Assembly: GCF_040412425.1 (NCBI RefSeq)
Contig: NC_089755.1
Coordinates: 52,563,298 to 52,627,297 of the forward strand
Direction of reading: 5' to 3'
DNA length: 64,000 nucleotides
Source: Macrobrachium rosenbergii
Taxonomy: Eukaryota; Arthropoda; Malacostraca; Decapoda; Palaemonidae
Shown one piece after another: positions 21,055 to 32,882 of the stretch. The translations under genes were made by a program, and so were the position numbers. The notes under the pieces were generated by a model. The model made no database searches and was not told the DNA's origin. It saw only the letters and a program-made list of their open reading frames with translations. The number at the start of each line of letters is the position of its first letter. The first letter of the stretch is position 1.

Positions 21055-21540
21055 GATTAATCTGGTCTGGTTTGATTTAAGTAAATTCGACTATAAAGCC
21101 AAACACTGGGGCAATTTCAGCCATTCAGTGCTCAAGACAGTAAAATGGTTGAATGGTTGGACAGAAAAACTGAAAAAAGGAAGCGGAACGGAGGCAAAGT
21201 AAAAGGCTAAAAAGTGGGTGCAGCAAGGGGCCTAAGGGACGCTGCAAACTACATTTAGTAATACCCAGGACCCACTTATATCTTAGGCTGCGTCTACACT
21301 AACGAGCTTTGTTCGGCGAACACTGTCCGATGTGACGTCAGAAGCGGGCTAGTTCTGATTTTGCCAGCTATTTCTCCGCTTCTGACGTCATATCAAAGTA
21401 AGTCCGTCGAGCAAAGCTCGATCGTGTGTGTACGCAGCCTACACCGCACCACGCGAGGTGCGCTGACGGTACTACTACGAGAAGTGAGCAATAAACCTAT
21501 ACTGCACCACACGAGGTGCGCTGACAGTGCTACCCCCAAA
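21055..21540 (+). repeat. Diverged dispersed repeat, copy 4, interrupted by a MITE
   Basis: Repeat sequence runs from AAGCCAAACACTGGGGC to GACGCTGCAAACTACATTTAG, and resumes after the MITE with ACCGCACCACGCGAGGTGCGCTGACGG. The last segment is duplicated at about 21500-21535 (TGCACCACACGAGGTGCGCTGACAG). Confidence 0.7.
21286..21439. mobile_element. 154-bp MITE with terminal inverted repeats
   Basis: It starts GGCTGCGTCTACACTAACGA and ends with TCGTGTGTGTACGCAGCC-type sequence, giving inverted ends of about 30 bp with mismatches. TA flanks both ends and may be the target duplication. Inner parts (AGAAGCGG and CCGCTTCTGACGTCA) also pair. It has no coding capacity. Confidence 0.75.
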
Positions 21541-22339
21541 TGAGGAGTAATAATTTGGAGGGATTGCTAGGCCTTACGTTCTTTCCTTAGAACAAATTGA
21601 CTTGATAATCTTTAGTAACGAAACTGCCAGTTTCCCCCGTTAGAATGCTTCGAGATTGTTTTATATCTTCTGGATTTAAACGGGCTTAATACCATATCAA
21701 TTCAGATAGTCGTCAACTTTTAAAACTACCCTCACCTACCATATCCTCGTCACATAGATAAAATCTTGTTACTCGTGATATATACGATTAGATTAAACTA
21801 TCACTGGCCACACCCCCGTCTCATAAGGATAAAATCTTTATACTTGCATTAAGACAATTAAAATTACTAAGGCATGCCACATCCTTGTGACATTCTACTT
21901 CCTTGATGAATGCAAGAACTTGATACTTCACGAAAGGATGAACACAAACCTTGCAGTTAAGTATTAGACCCGGGTAAAAGCACTATTCACATAATGCTTG
22001 CAACAAAGCTTTATATACAACAAAGTCTGTTTAGACAGTACATTATCTCATTTAAAGGGTAGGCTTTGTACACTGAAAAAATATTGAAAGGAGGGCTGAA
22101 AGAACGTTCTCTATCTCAATGTTTGAAATAACATTCTCCCTTTGCGAGAACAGACAAGGATTGAATAACCAACTCTATGTGGTGAACTCATCACCACCAA
22201 CTCATCACCACAAACATCACCTAGGCCGTCTTTACGCAACCTCCCTACGTGAAATTCCCCCATTGGCTAGGCTTTATCTTCCACCACAAATCACTATTTG
22301 TAGTCTCCCTTTTCACAGTTCTCAAAGTTCCATATGAAA

Positions 22340-22655
22340 ACTGCCCCGTAAGGGGGTAGTGCTGTCAGTGCACCTTATGCGGTGCACTGTAGGCATTACT
22401 TCAAGGTTCTTTGCAATGTCCCTTCAGCCCCTAGCTGTAACCCCTTTAGTTCCTTTTACTGTACCTACTATCCTTTTTCATATTCTTTCTTCCAACTTAC
22501 TCTCCAGCCTCTCCTAACACTTGATTCATAGTGCAAGTGCGAGGTTTTCCTCCTGTTACACTTTTCAAACCTTTTACTGTCAATTTCAGTTTCAGCGCTG
22601 AATGACCTCATAGGTCCCAGTGCTTGGCCTTTGGCCTAAACTATCAATTTATATG
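22340..22655 (-). repeat. Dispersed SINE-like repeat, copy 5
   Basis: This is a well-preserved copy in reverse orientation, from TAGTGCTGTCAGTGCACC to GGCCTTTGGCCTAAAC. Confidence 0.85.
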
Positions 22656-22832
22656 AAAACTGAACATTAGTTTAAGAAAGTTTAATTTGTATTTCACATT
22701 TTTTCAAGAATTTCACATTTTTTCAAGAACAAGACAACAGTTCAAGATAGCAAGTACTGATATCTGGTTGAACGAAGCTCGAGACTTATAAAATGGATTA
22801 GTAAATATAAATACCTATAGTCGAGTTTTGCT

Positions 22833-22840
22833 TTATTTTC
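22833..22840 (-). terminator. Candidate poly(A) signal of the micropeptide gene
   Basis: The minus strand reads AAAATAAAGC here, about 165 nt downstream of the TGA at 23004 and about 85 nt below an in-exon TAG near 22923. It supports a transcript end on this strand. Confidence 0.45.
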
Positions 22841-23003
22841 CCTTTTTTATACCCTTACAAGAGAAGAATTAACGAGATGTACATTAAGCCGACATGCACT
22901 TTTACATCTAAAAACTAAATCCTGGGATTAAGTCCAGGAACATATCCCCCCTCTTTGTGGCATTCACCACAATCCTGTTTGATTCCAGCACCACTACCAA
23001 CCG

Positions 23004-24649
23004 TCATGACCTTGGATAACTTAGCTCTGTTAACCTGCAAAGAAAAAAAGAAAAATCAACCTACACTAATTGAATGGTAATCAATTTAACTCCCGGGAGG
23101 AAAATTTCAAAAATACTTTTTTGCCAAGCATACCGAAATGCTATAGAGAAGTGGCTAAGGCTACCCAACAGCTACCAACGAGTCAAGTTTCAGATACATA
23201 ACGTAAGGTAACAAAATACATGCTAACGTGAAATTGCCACTGGTACCAAATAAATGCTAACATTAGCGAGAGGTTACCAAGTAAATCGCCCCAAGTTTCC
23301 AATTAATGCTAACAAGATGCTAGACACACCAAGTAACTGGTAACTAGTAGCAAGAGGCTCCAAATGAAGCCAACAAGTAGCAAGAGGTACCAATGAATGC
23401 CGGCAAGTAACCAGAGGTAACAATGCTAACCTGCCAGATGTATAACAAATGCTAAGCAGCAGCAAGACGTACCAAGTAAGTGCCAACGTGTAGCAAGACA
23501 CAGGCAACCAAATAAAAGCTAACGAGCCCGTCGCAAGATAAAAAAAAAAAAAAGCAAACTTGTTAGGACGCCAAAGCTACCAAATAAAATCTAACAAGTT
23601 AAGCTGCCAGAGGCTCCAAATTAATGTTAATAAGTCATAAGTGGTTCAGGCATTACGATATTAGCCGAGTCCAGAACTGCTAAGCAAATAGCAGTAAAAT
23701 CTGGCAATAGGCCTATTGCACACTACTGGCATAAAACAAGACCAGATTTATAATACAAATAAAGGGTTTATCATTTGTATTCTTAAGACAGCTGGAGAGA
23801 GATTTGATAAATATACTTGTGTAATTAAAGTTTACACTGCATTAAGTGGCTAGCCTATATTTTTAAACAATCGTTACCCAAGTTCAAGCTATACTTTACG
23901 TTACTTAGCGACTAAAAATAAAAAGCCAAATAATGAAGCCAATTAGTATATTTTTACCTACAAAACATCTGGACCTGAAAATATGCTTGTTCAGGGTTAA
24001 AATCTTTGAAGTAACAACATGGACATTAACTTAATACCTTAAAATTACGTGAAATCTTACGTTATCTTAACTATGGAGTAAACAAATGACAATATAAAAC
24101 CCTAAAAGTTACGTTAAAAAGCATGAGCAAAGTATAAAACTAGTTAAAACTAAACGAAGTTACTTTTGACAACTTCGAAAGGGATAGATCTAAATATGGA
24201 ATATAAACAAAATGGCTAGTCTACAAAATTTGGCACCTGAAAGAAAAAATATTCAAGTTTAAACCCTCCCATAAACCTGTTCGTAGGTCCTAAGACCTAC
24301 GAACTGGGTATTAGGAAGGCCCTCCACCCCTACAGGGGCACCGCCCCGTAGGGGTGGAGGTAAAAAAAAAAATCGGTTGATATCAAACCTTACCTTTGGC
24401 TTTGTGCTAACTTTTTTTTTTAAGTACTTACGTTCCCTTGGAGTAGTTCGAGATAGGCTTCACTGTCCTCAAGTAGTAGTCCTGAATTCCCAAGTAATCT
24501 GAAAGAAGTTACCAACATCCATTAGTGCTCTGAATTACAATGCAGGGCAAATTTAATTTGCTTTTATGATGAAATGCAGCACAAGTTGAAAACATTGACA
24601 ATGGGAAATAAAGCTTACAACTACAAATTTTTCCACAGTAGTCTTCCAT
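23004..24649 (-). CDS. Possible micropeptide gene, three coding exons, 42 aa
   Basis: Exons are 24619-24649 (ATG; exon opens at 24656 after a TTTTATTACAG acceptor), 24432-24498 and 23004-23034. Donors are GTAAGC and GTAAGT, acceptors CTTTCAG and CTTTGCAG. The phases agree (1 then 2), giving a 129-nt frame that begins MEDYCGKICSYYLGIQDYYL and ends LSYPRS-stop. It has no signal peptide or membrane span, and is Tyr-rich. I recognise no family. The last exon is also open in another frame (MTVGSGAGIKQDCGE... to a TAG near 22923), which would need different upstream phasing. A poly(A) signal near 22834 and a CRE-bearing upstream region near 25.6 kb fit a small housekeeping-type gene. The evidence is splice signals and phase only. 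Confidence 0.42.
23150..23640. repeat. Degenerate tandem repeat of about 32-bp units
   Basis: Recurring motifs are TACCAAATAAATGCTAAC and AACAAGTAGCAAGAGGTACC. Spacing is irregular, so this is an old, decayed minisatellite in the intron of the candidate micropeptide gene. Confidence 0.55.
24279..24360. other. Two adjacent perfect hairpins
   Basis: GTTCGTAGGT-cctaag-ACCTACGAAC (24279-24304) has 10-bp arms. Sixteen bases later CCTCCACCCCTAC pairs with GTAGGGGTGGAGG (24321-24360), and the inner GGGGC/GCCCC also pairs. They lie about 70 bp downstream of the middle exon's donor on the minus strand. Confidence 0.75.
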
Positions 24650-25534
24650 GTTTTATCTGTAATAAAATGTAAAAGCAAATGAGACCGAATACAAACCTCC
24701 TTAGAACTAAAACACCAATCGTTAACTGGCCCTTGTCGTTTCGGCCGTCAGTCATTTAGGCCGTTACATCCAAACTGGCAAAAGGCCGAAATGGGTGTAT
24801 ATAATACTTAGATCCCCGAGGGGCTAGTACTAAACTCTGGCGTCCCTTGGAGCTTCCGCTCTGTCTTACGGCCTAAACTTCATATGGGTTACAGCTGTGA
24901 CAGCCTAACAGGTTCACGGCCGAAAATACGGCCTAATCGTCCCGAACTAGAAGTCAAATGTACTTGGCGGACGCTCGCAATGTAGCATTACCCATAAATA
25001 TCTTCCATGTACTCGGCACACTCTGGAAAAGTTTCAATTTGCAGTTTGTACCCGATTTTGTAGTTTGTAACAATGACAATGAACTATGATGAGTTATTTT
25101 TAGTTTTGAAAATAACCGAACAAATAATTAAATACCAACGATTATAAATAACAAATGTTTGTATGCAATGATTCCCATCAATGACAATGTTAAAATCCAA
25201 ATAAATAAATGCTTAAAAATATTTTTAAAAAATAGGACTAGTTCAGGAAGTGTTACATGCAAAAACCATCAGAACTGCTACCAAGCAGCATACGTAAAAG
25301 CAAAGAACGAGCAGTACGATCAAAAGCATAACTCTAAAAAAAAAAATACTTTAAAAGCAGCAAAATGATATGCTTAACCAACCGGTCTTAAAACAAATAT
25401 AACAATAGCAACTTAGCCTGTGCAGCTTCCCGTTTCTTTACCTATGCAGCTGGAGAGCTTACCTGTAACCACAGAACCTCAAAGTAAATCACTCTCCACT
25501 CTCCAGAAGACCGTTTGAGTCCTTATCACTACAA

Positions 25535-25601
25535 CAGCTTACCCGTGTAACCAGGACAACCATTATTTTTCTCAGAAAACGGGAAGAGCGATGACGTCAT
25601 C
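25535..25601 (-). promoter_or_regulatory. Possible TATA-less promoter with CRE and first exon
   Basis: A perfect CRE (TGACGTCA, 25592-25599) lies within the palindrome GATGACGTCATC. About 50 nt further in minus orientation come two donor-like sites (GTAAGC at 25542 and again near 25465). This could be the untranslated first exon of the micropeptide gene. It is inference from position. Confidence 0.3.
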
Positions 25602-26112
25602 AACAAGGACTACATAATCAATATTTTCAGCCATGGACGGTATAGAGTTGAGGCTTGAAGCCGTTTGTGTGTTTAAGCGGAAACTGAAAAGATTCTGTCG
25701 TGGCGTTGGCACTGGATATTTTCTCCTACATTCTAGCAGTTCCAGGTTCTCTGCTAAAATTGTCTTTCATGTATCATAACCGAAAATTACTTTGTTATTT
25801 TTCCAAAGCAAGCATGAAAATTCTTCCGGTTCAGTAAATAAATGGTTACCATTAGCGAAACATTCTCAATACCGGCCTTGTAAATTCTTTATTTTCATGT
25901 TAACTGTCTTGATTTTTCATGTTCATTCTGTTACCAGATTTTTTAGGTAATTCTCATGCTAAAAAATTATAAAAAACTAGACTCAACGCTGCCCTTCTTC
26001 GAAAAGGAGTCCTCTCTGTTTGTTAGGTAGATACAAGGGTCCACAACAGACCACTTTTCTCTTGATAGACTCACATGAATTTAAGCTGGCCTTCTAAACA
26101 TATTCCATTCCC

Positions 26113-26114
<2 letters not shown>

Positions 26115-26160
<46 letters not shown>
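26115..26160. repeat. (AAT)n microsatellite
   Basis: Pure ATA/TAA trinucleotide run upstream of the TTV-3 promoter. Confidence 0.95.
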
Positions 26161-26392
26161 CACAAAACAATAACGACAAATCGAGATGGATAGGAACCAC
26201 TGGCAGGACCGCCTCCTAACTGAAGTATAGGACTTCCCTCCAAGGCTTCCATCCTACATCCCCATAAAACTTTTATTGTAGGCTTTTTCAACCCCATTTC
26301 TTCCTCCCAAGAAGACGAGTTTTCCTCCTCAGTAGGTAGAATTCCTCACATTTAAAGTCAATTGAAGAGAGGAAAAGGGAAGGTCCCCTACA

Positions 26393-26430
26393 TATATAAA
26401 TGAGGCTCGGGAGATGTCGAGAGTCACTTG
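26393..26430 (+). promoter_or_regulatory. TTV-3 core promoter (TATA box)
   Basis: TATATAAA at 26393-26400 is followed about 25-30 nt later by GAGTCACTTG, the likely initiator region, and by the ATGATG start at 26464. The arrangement is the same as in TTV-1 and TTV-2. Confidence 0.7.
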
Positions 26431-26463
26431 ATTCTGTCTCCGAGTGAGTCTTTTTCTCTTGGC

Positions 26464-28386
26464 ATGATGGTGAGTCCACCCCCTCCCCCGAGTGGTTACT
26501 TCGGTCTAGAGTGAATGGTTTAGATTGTGGTATTTTCTCGTTTGGTATCTGTAGCAGCGTCTAATTTGATTTGTATAGGGTTTGTATCATCTAAATCGTC
26601 AGATGAAAACTATTTTGCTGACGTTTATTTTAATTTAGCATGTTATCATACCGGTACATAGGCCTATCAATTTTAATAAAAAGGACGATGATAAGGAAAT
26701 ACGTAGTTTTAGGATATTTTTTTCACAACGGTAAATAAAACTAGTGGTTTTATAACATCACTTCTGGAAAAGCGAGGTGACATCATCAATTTTATTTTCG
26801 TTTCTGTAGCCATGATCAACAAGTCTGAAATTTTCGCTATCCTTCCATGACAACCTATCGGCCAATAGTAAGTGCTGTAGGTTGCCAGCGCACGATAATG
26901 AAACCTGCAAACTCGTTGGCTGATATATTCAGTTTACACTACAAAAACAAAAATTAAAATTAATAAGTTATCTAATACCTCAGTGCATTTGTCATGGTGA
27001 GCATATTTGCTTTTTATTTTGGTATCGGCCCTCATTGTGACTCACTGTCACTTGCATCAAATAGCTGAGGTTAATATTGCATCCAATAACGTCTTGTCAC
27101 AGTACGATATCGGTTTTTTTTTTTTATCTACAGAAAGTTGCTTGGAAGACCGTCATCTTAGCTCTTGCTGTCACCTGCGCCGTTGCTGACAGGAATGCTG
27201 ACACCGGGGAAGGTGAGTAACTGTTATAGACAGCTTGTAGTTGCAGTCATGAGTAAAGTTATAGTTAAAGTTATGAATTCCAGGTTATCCCTGAGTCTGC
27301 GTGTATTGGTTTTTGCTTTGTATTTCAGCAAGTACCTGAATATTCTGGATATGAGCATTATCGTTCCCACATTCACACAAATACGTATTTGTATAAAACA
27401 TACTGTATATATATAATGTTTGTGTGTGTATGGGTGTCTGTTAGCTTATCTATTGTGCTTTTGCACATTCATTATTGCAAAGACTACCTAATGAATCCAC
27501 CAATCAAAGACTCAGCCTAGCCATTCTGAAACCAACGCGTATGTGATCTAATCTAAATAACGATCTTTTGAAAGCAAACCATCTTTATTTTTGTTCGTCT
27601 TTTGATAACGAATCCGTTATAAAGTGAACCAACGTATCTTAATCTCTCACCCGACTCATTCGTCTTTCATGTCGCCCCACGAGCAGACGAAACGAAGGGG
27701 AAAGCTTCGTTCAACATCGGTCTAAGGGAGAAGATCATCATAGCCTCCTACGGTACCACGACCTATACAGAGATCTCCACCAAGACGACCGTGATGCCCT
27801 ACACATGCTTCACAAGTAAGGAAGGTTTTATTTTCACAAGTTACGTCACTTCTTACGTGTTGAGTCATGATCATTATCCGAATCGTTTCAGCAATTTTGA
27901 AATGTTCTCTAGTTTGTTATGGTGATACTGAACAGGTGGAACATTTATTTTTTAAACTACCAACAGCGACATTTTAAAAGTCAGAGCTGCTCCCCCCAAA
28001 GACCGAGGATTGCACAAATATCTCTTGTTATTAAAAAGGCAGGCTGTTGTGTTATATGTACCCTTATCAATTTACCTTCAACCATATTTTCTCCCTCAGC
28101 GAAAGCCCAGGCGTGCCAGGGAAGAAGATTCCGCAGACGGCAGAGGGCGCCACCGAGCATGGAGGACATCGCGGCACTGGAAGCAACGGATTTGGACACC
28201 TCGAAGGAACTACCTGGAGAAGAAGCACCTTCTGCCGAGATGAGCCAGAAGGAGAGATTGGTCTTCACCGTCTGGCAGACGACGACGACAACTGCCACCA
28301 TCACGACCACGTCTTTGAACCGATCCTTCACCGTATCAGCATCGGCCTACTGCACGTATACGGGATTCACCGGACCGGTCTGTTAG
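26464..28386 (+). CDS. TTV-3: secreted Thr-rich, Cys-containing protein (four coding exons, 166 aa)
   Basis: Exons are 26464-26469 (ATGATG, then GTGAGT), 27134-27212, 27687-27815 and 28100-28386. Phases are 0, 1, 1, all GT-AG, and the 501-nt frame is open to TAG. Residues 1-20 are a signal peptide (MMKVAWKTVI...AVA). Exon 3 carries module 1 (REKIIIASYGTTTYTE, C69). Exon 4 carries C77-Q-G-R-R-F-R-R-R-Q-R, an acidic linker, QKERLVFTVWQ (about 122-132), a Thr run, C156 and the terminal C166. Layout and phases match TTV-2, so both modules are ancestral to these two genes. The polybasic stretch suits processing in the secretory pathway, which is inference. No named domain is recognised. It is the only family member here on the plus strand. 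A possible ATTAAA poly(A) signal lies near 28703, and a 60-bp (CT)n run follows the stop at 28525. Confidence 0.87.
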
Positions 28387-28519
28387 ATGGATGTATGCTT
28401 TACCGGTGACCATTCAATCGGCTGTTGTTTCTCTTCATTTCTTTTTTCTTTGCTATTCCTGAATTCTAAGAACTTCGTAATTTAATTCTGCCGTGCGAGG
28501 GATGTTTGGCAAACTAACA

Positions 28520-28521
28520 AC

Positions 28522-28586
<65 letters not shown>
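28520..28586. repeat. (CT)n microsatellite
   Basis: Pure CT run about 140 bp after the TTV-3 stop codon, possibly within its 3' UTR. Confidence 0.95.
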
Positions 28587-28587
<1 letters not shown>

Positions 28588-28599
28588 GAAATGAACAAA

Positions 28600-29176
28600 G
28601 TAGTGGATTTCACAGGCATTGCTTCCAATTTATTTCTTGTGTGTGGTTGTGTATTTATCGATAAGAGTACATGTACTGAATATTGACCATGGAAAATGTA
28701 ATTAAATCAAAGGAATGCAAATATTAACTTGTTAAGCATAGAAGCTATATATTACTTTCATTCCTCTTTGAAGCTTGTACATATTTGACCCCTCTGAAAG
28801 TAAAGATGATCATTGTGAACTGTGTATGAATTGAACCACCCTCAAAATATACCTTTTTAATGTTATTATAAATGCAAACATACTTTTTATATTATGACCA
28901 CAAACCAAACGATACAAAGAGCTCTAACCAGTCCACTGACTCAAAATTCTAAACATTTTGCAAATGAGGAATTTGCTCAAGAAGTTGGACAGCTAACCGG
29001 GAGGATGCCAATGAGAACACATGGGAGGTAAAGGGCAGGAAGTATAGCTGGTTAAATTCCGTTTACAGTGCGCCGTCCAAGACACAATGTAGGCTCTGAC
29101 CCATACAGATGGACTTCGGGAATTCCAAACCATTTTTTGTGCTAATGATAAACGTGAGTTTACTTAGGATACCGTA

Positions 29177-29269
<93 letters not shown>

Positions 29270-30470
29270 GAGCAGAGAAATAATGTATCTGGTATCCTCA
29301 AAAATCGTTCTTTTCTAGGCGACAAAATTATATTATTATTATTATTATTATTATTATGCAAAGAACAATTGCGTTCTGGCAAATGCAGAAGACAAAAATA
29401 TTATTCTCCCTTAGATTTTGCAAGTATACTAATGTTTCAGACTTGAAAATACAAATCTCTTTTTTTCAGTCTCCCTAAATAAAAAGTAATTTTTAGATTT
29501 ATGAAATATAGGAGATTGGCGTTTTAAAGACTTTTGAAATGAGGTCCAAAGATTTTTTTCTCAGCAGTCTCCTGTGTTAGAATACAGGCAATTCCCGTTC
29601 TTTAGACTCCTAGAATAATGGAGACATCTTTAGAAATAATATAAAGAAACTTTTAGACGGAGAAAGGTCTCAATTTCAGCCTCTTGAAACAAAGAAAATT
29701 TTCTTCACATTTCTAAGATCTCACAAGAATTACAGTTGTTTGGTAAATTGGAAAAAAAAAACCTGTATTTATAAGTATTTATTTTCAATCATGATTTTAT
29801 AAAAAAAAAAATATAAACAAGTACTTCAAGGTAAAATTACTAATGCACAAGTTTATCTAAAGCTGATGACTACTAAAGAATCATACAGTAAGTATGTACA
29901 GGAGAAACTACAAAAATAAACTATTATTTCTCTGACATTACGTAACATTATATTACGCATCTTACAGTTACTAGACTAGTTTAAAAGACTTTGAGAAAGT
30001 CTCTACACTTTTTTTTATTTTACTCTTGGCAAAATAGGTAAATAGATATTTTCCTAATATAGAAAGATATTGGCTTAACATGACAGTACTGGTTCCGCAC
30101 TAGGACCCTCAGTCGATTATTTCTAAAATGAGAAAAAAACTGAATAGAAAGAAGGTAGGAAGCAATAGATTCAAAAGGGCCTCAGTTTTTCTTAGAAACG
30201 TACTAGTTTGAAAATGAAATATGTCTTGAGATATCGTGAGCTGGTGGGATAGTAGAAGTAAAATTAAATAAAATAGAGGAACCACAAAGAGGCTTACAAG
30301 TGATGAGTACCTTAAATAAGGCTGAAAAAGTATGAAAAACAAAATGAAAGGAGAAATCACAAACAGAAGTGACAGAACGAGTATGGTGTGGCAATACTCA
30401 GTATGGAAAGTCGCAGAGACGAAAAATACAATAAAGGGAGGAACAAACTATTACAATAATTCCTAAACTT
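28600..30470. other. AT-rich intergenic region between convergent TTV-3 and GRP-A
   Basis: No gene is supported. It holds (ATT)n runs at 29178-29267 and 29330-29356, poly(A)-rich tracts, and AATAAA on the minus strand near 30012, which could end the GRP-A transcript. The two genes converge here, so it probably contains both 3' UTRs. Confidence 0.5.
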
Positions 30471-30473
30471 TAA

Positions 30474-32833
30474 CTACATTCTATCTTCCATCATGGAGGA
30501 AATCTTCTTGGACACCGATCTCACGATGGCCATCATATGCTGACTCGTGTATGGACACGTCGAGTACAGGTCCTGGCACGGTGCCCCAGAGTAACCGGCG
30601 TCCATTGCGAATTCGTAGGCCGCTCTTGCACCGCCTTTCTTGCTGACTCGTGGACGCTTTTTTCTGTGTGATATTGAGAACAGAATTGAGTTTCAACAGC
30701 ACAGTAAGCTTCTGAATGTGTGTGTAACTCTTCAAAACATTCATCAACTACACCATAATACAGTAGTTCTTGCAAGTATCTCACGGAATCTTGAGTCTAT
30801 AGTTCAAGGTCTTTGGTTCTGAGAGAGCAGGGTGACAGAACTTTCTTTAGAACTTTTAAGCAAGTTCATCTACTGTAAGTCTGTCCCTTTAGTCTGTGAG
30901 TCGCTTCTGTAAACACAGGATGACAGGGCTTACCTTAGAAGCTGCAGCAAAGAAAGCTCATCTAACTGCAAGTCTGTAGCAGACCTTGCAGCTAGCTCAC
31001 AGACGAGCCTTTGGCCACATCTGGTGGCATCAGCAGCTTTGACTTTCCTGAAGAACATGTCTTCTTCACGGCGTTCCTGCATGTGGAGAGGATTTGTAAC
31101 CTAGTTATTGTTTTTTTTTCTGATTTTACATACAATGAGATATCTAAATTGTTTACCAAAATAAATTCCATTAATTCTCTAAAATTATTTTTATGTTTGA
31201 TAAGTTTTTCAGATGCGGTATTTTTTTTACATCGGAAAAACCTTACAGTATTAACCATACATAGAATAACATAATCTGTAATTCTTTCAGATCCCTGAAA
31301 ATACTTATGGTGATAAAAAAAAAATAATCATTGATATAACTGTACCTTTGCATAATAGGCGTAAGTCCAAAAGGGCTCCCAGTTCGGAATTTCTCTCTTT
31401 CTTCTAATGGAGGAGTAACTGCTTGTAAGGAGACCTCCTCCTCCTCCTCCTCCTCCTCCATGTCCCCCGCCTCCTAAAACTCCACCTCCACTATAACCAT
31501 CTCCTCCGTCAATGAGAATAATTTCGCCATGCCCGCTCCCACCTCCTCCTCCTCCTCCTCCTCCACCGCCTCCAACATAACCACTTCCTCCACCTCCATG
31601 TCCACCTCCTCCTCCACCGCCTCCAATAACTATTCCACCTCCACTCCCTCCATACGTTCCTCCACCTGTGCTAATAACAACACCCCCTCCATGGCCACCG
31701 CCTCCTCCACCATAACCTCCTCCTCCCCCTCCTCCTCCTCCACCACCACCACCACCATGGCCCCCACCGTGACCACTGCCTCCTCCACCATAACTTCCTC
31801 CTCCTCCTATTCCTCCGCCTCCTCCGTGACCACCTCCTACATGTCCACCTCCACCTCCTCCTCCTCCACCATAACCTCCTCCTCCGGACCCTCCATGACC
31901 TCCACCTCCTACATGTCCACCTCCGCCTCCTCCTCCTCCTCCTCCTCCATAACCTCCTACTCCAGTTCCTCCACCTCCTGCATGTCCACCTCCACCTCCT
32001 CCTCCATAACCTCCTCCTCCAGCTCCTCCATGACTTCCACCTCCTCCACCATAACCTCCTCCTCCAGCCCCTCCATGACCTCCACCTCCTACATGTCCAC
32101 CTCCACCTCCTCCTCCATAACCTCCTCCTCCAGCTCCTCCATGACTTCCACCTCCTCCACCATAACCTCCTCCTCCAGCCCCTCCATGACCTCCACCTCC
32201 TACATGTCCACCTCCACCTCCTCCTCCTCCAACATAACCTCCTCCTCCAGCTCCTCCATGACCTCCACCTCCTCCTCCTCCACCATGACCTCCTCCTCCA
32301 GCTCCTCCATAACCTCCACCTCCTACATGTCCACCTCCACCTCCACCTCCTCCTCCTCCACCATAACCTCCTCCTCCAGCTCCCCCATGACTTCCACCTC
32401 CTCCTCCTCCATAACCTCCTCCACCTCCTCCTCCTCCACCTCCTCCTCCTCCACCATAACCTCCTCCTCCTACATGTCCACCCCCTCCTCCTCCTCCACC
32501 ATAACCTCCTCCTCCTCCTCCTCCTCCTCCTCCTCCAGCATAACCTACTACTCCACTTCCTCCATGACCCCCACCTCCTCCTCCTCCGCCATAGCCTCCT
32601 CCTCCAGCTCCTCCACCATAACCTCCTCCTCCTCCATAACCTCCTCCTCCTCCTCCACCATAACCTCCTCCTCCTCCACCATAAGTTCCTCCTCCACCTC
32701 CTCCGAATCCAGTTGCTGGAGCACCATAAGACGATGAAGGAGCTCCGTATGAAGTAGATGGAGCACTATAAACGGCTCCGTAACTTCCGCCACCTACGGA
32801 AGAAAATGGCGGAAGTAACAATTAAAACATTCC

Positions 32834-32882
<49 letters not shown>

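Noticed and set aside
31529..32737. 402-codon Ser/Thr-rich plus-strand frame
   Set aside because: It is the antisense of the Gly-rich GRP-A exon, which has splice sites, matching phases and a paralogue.
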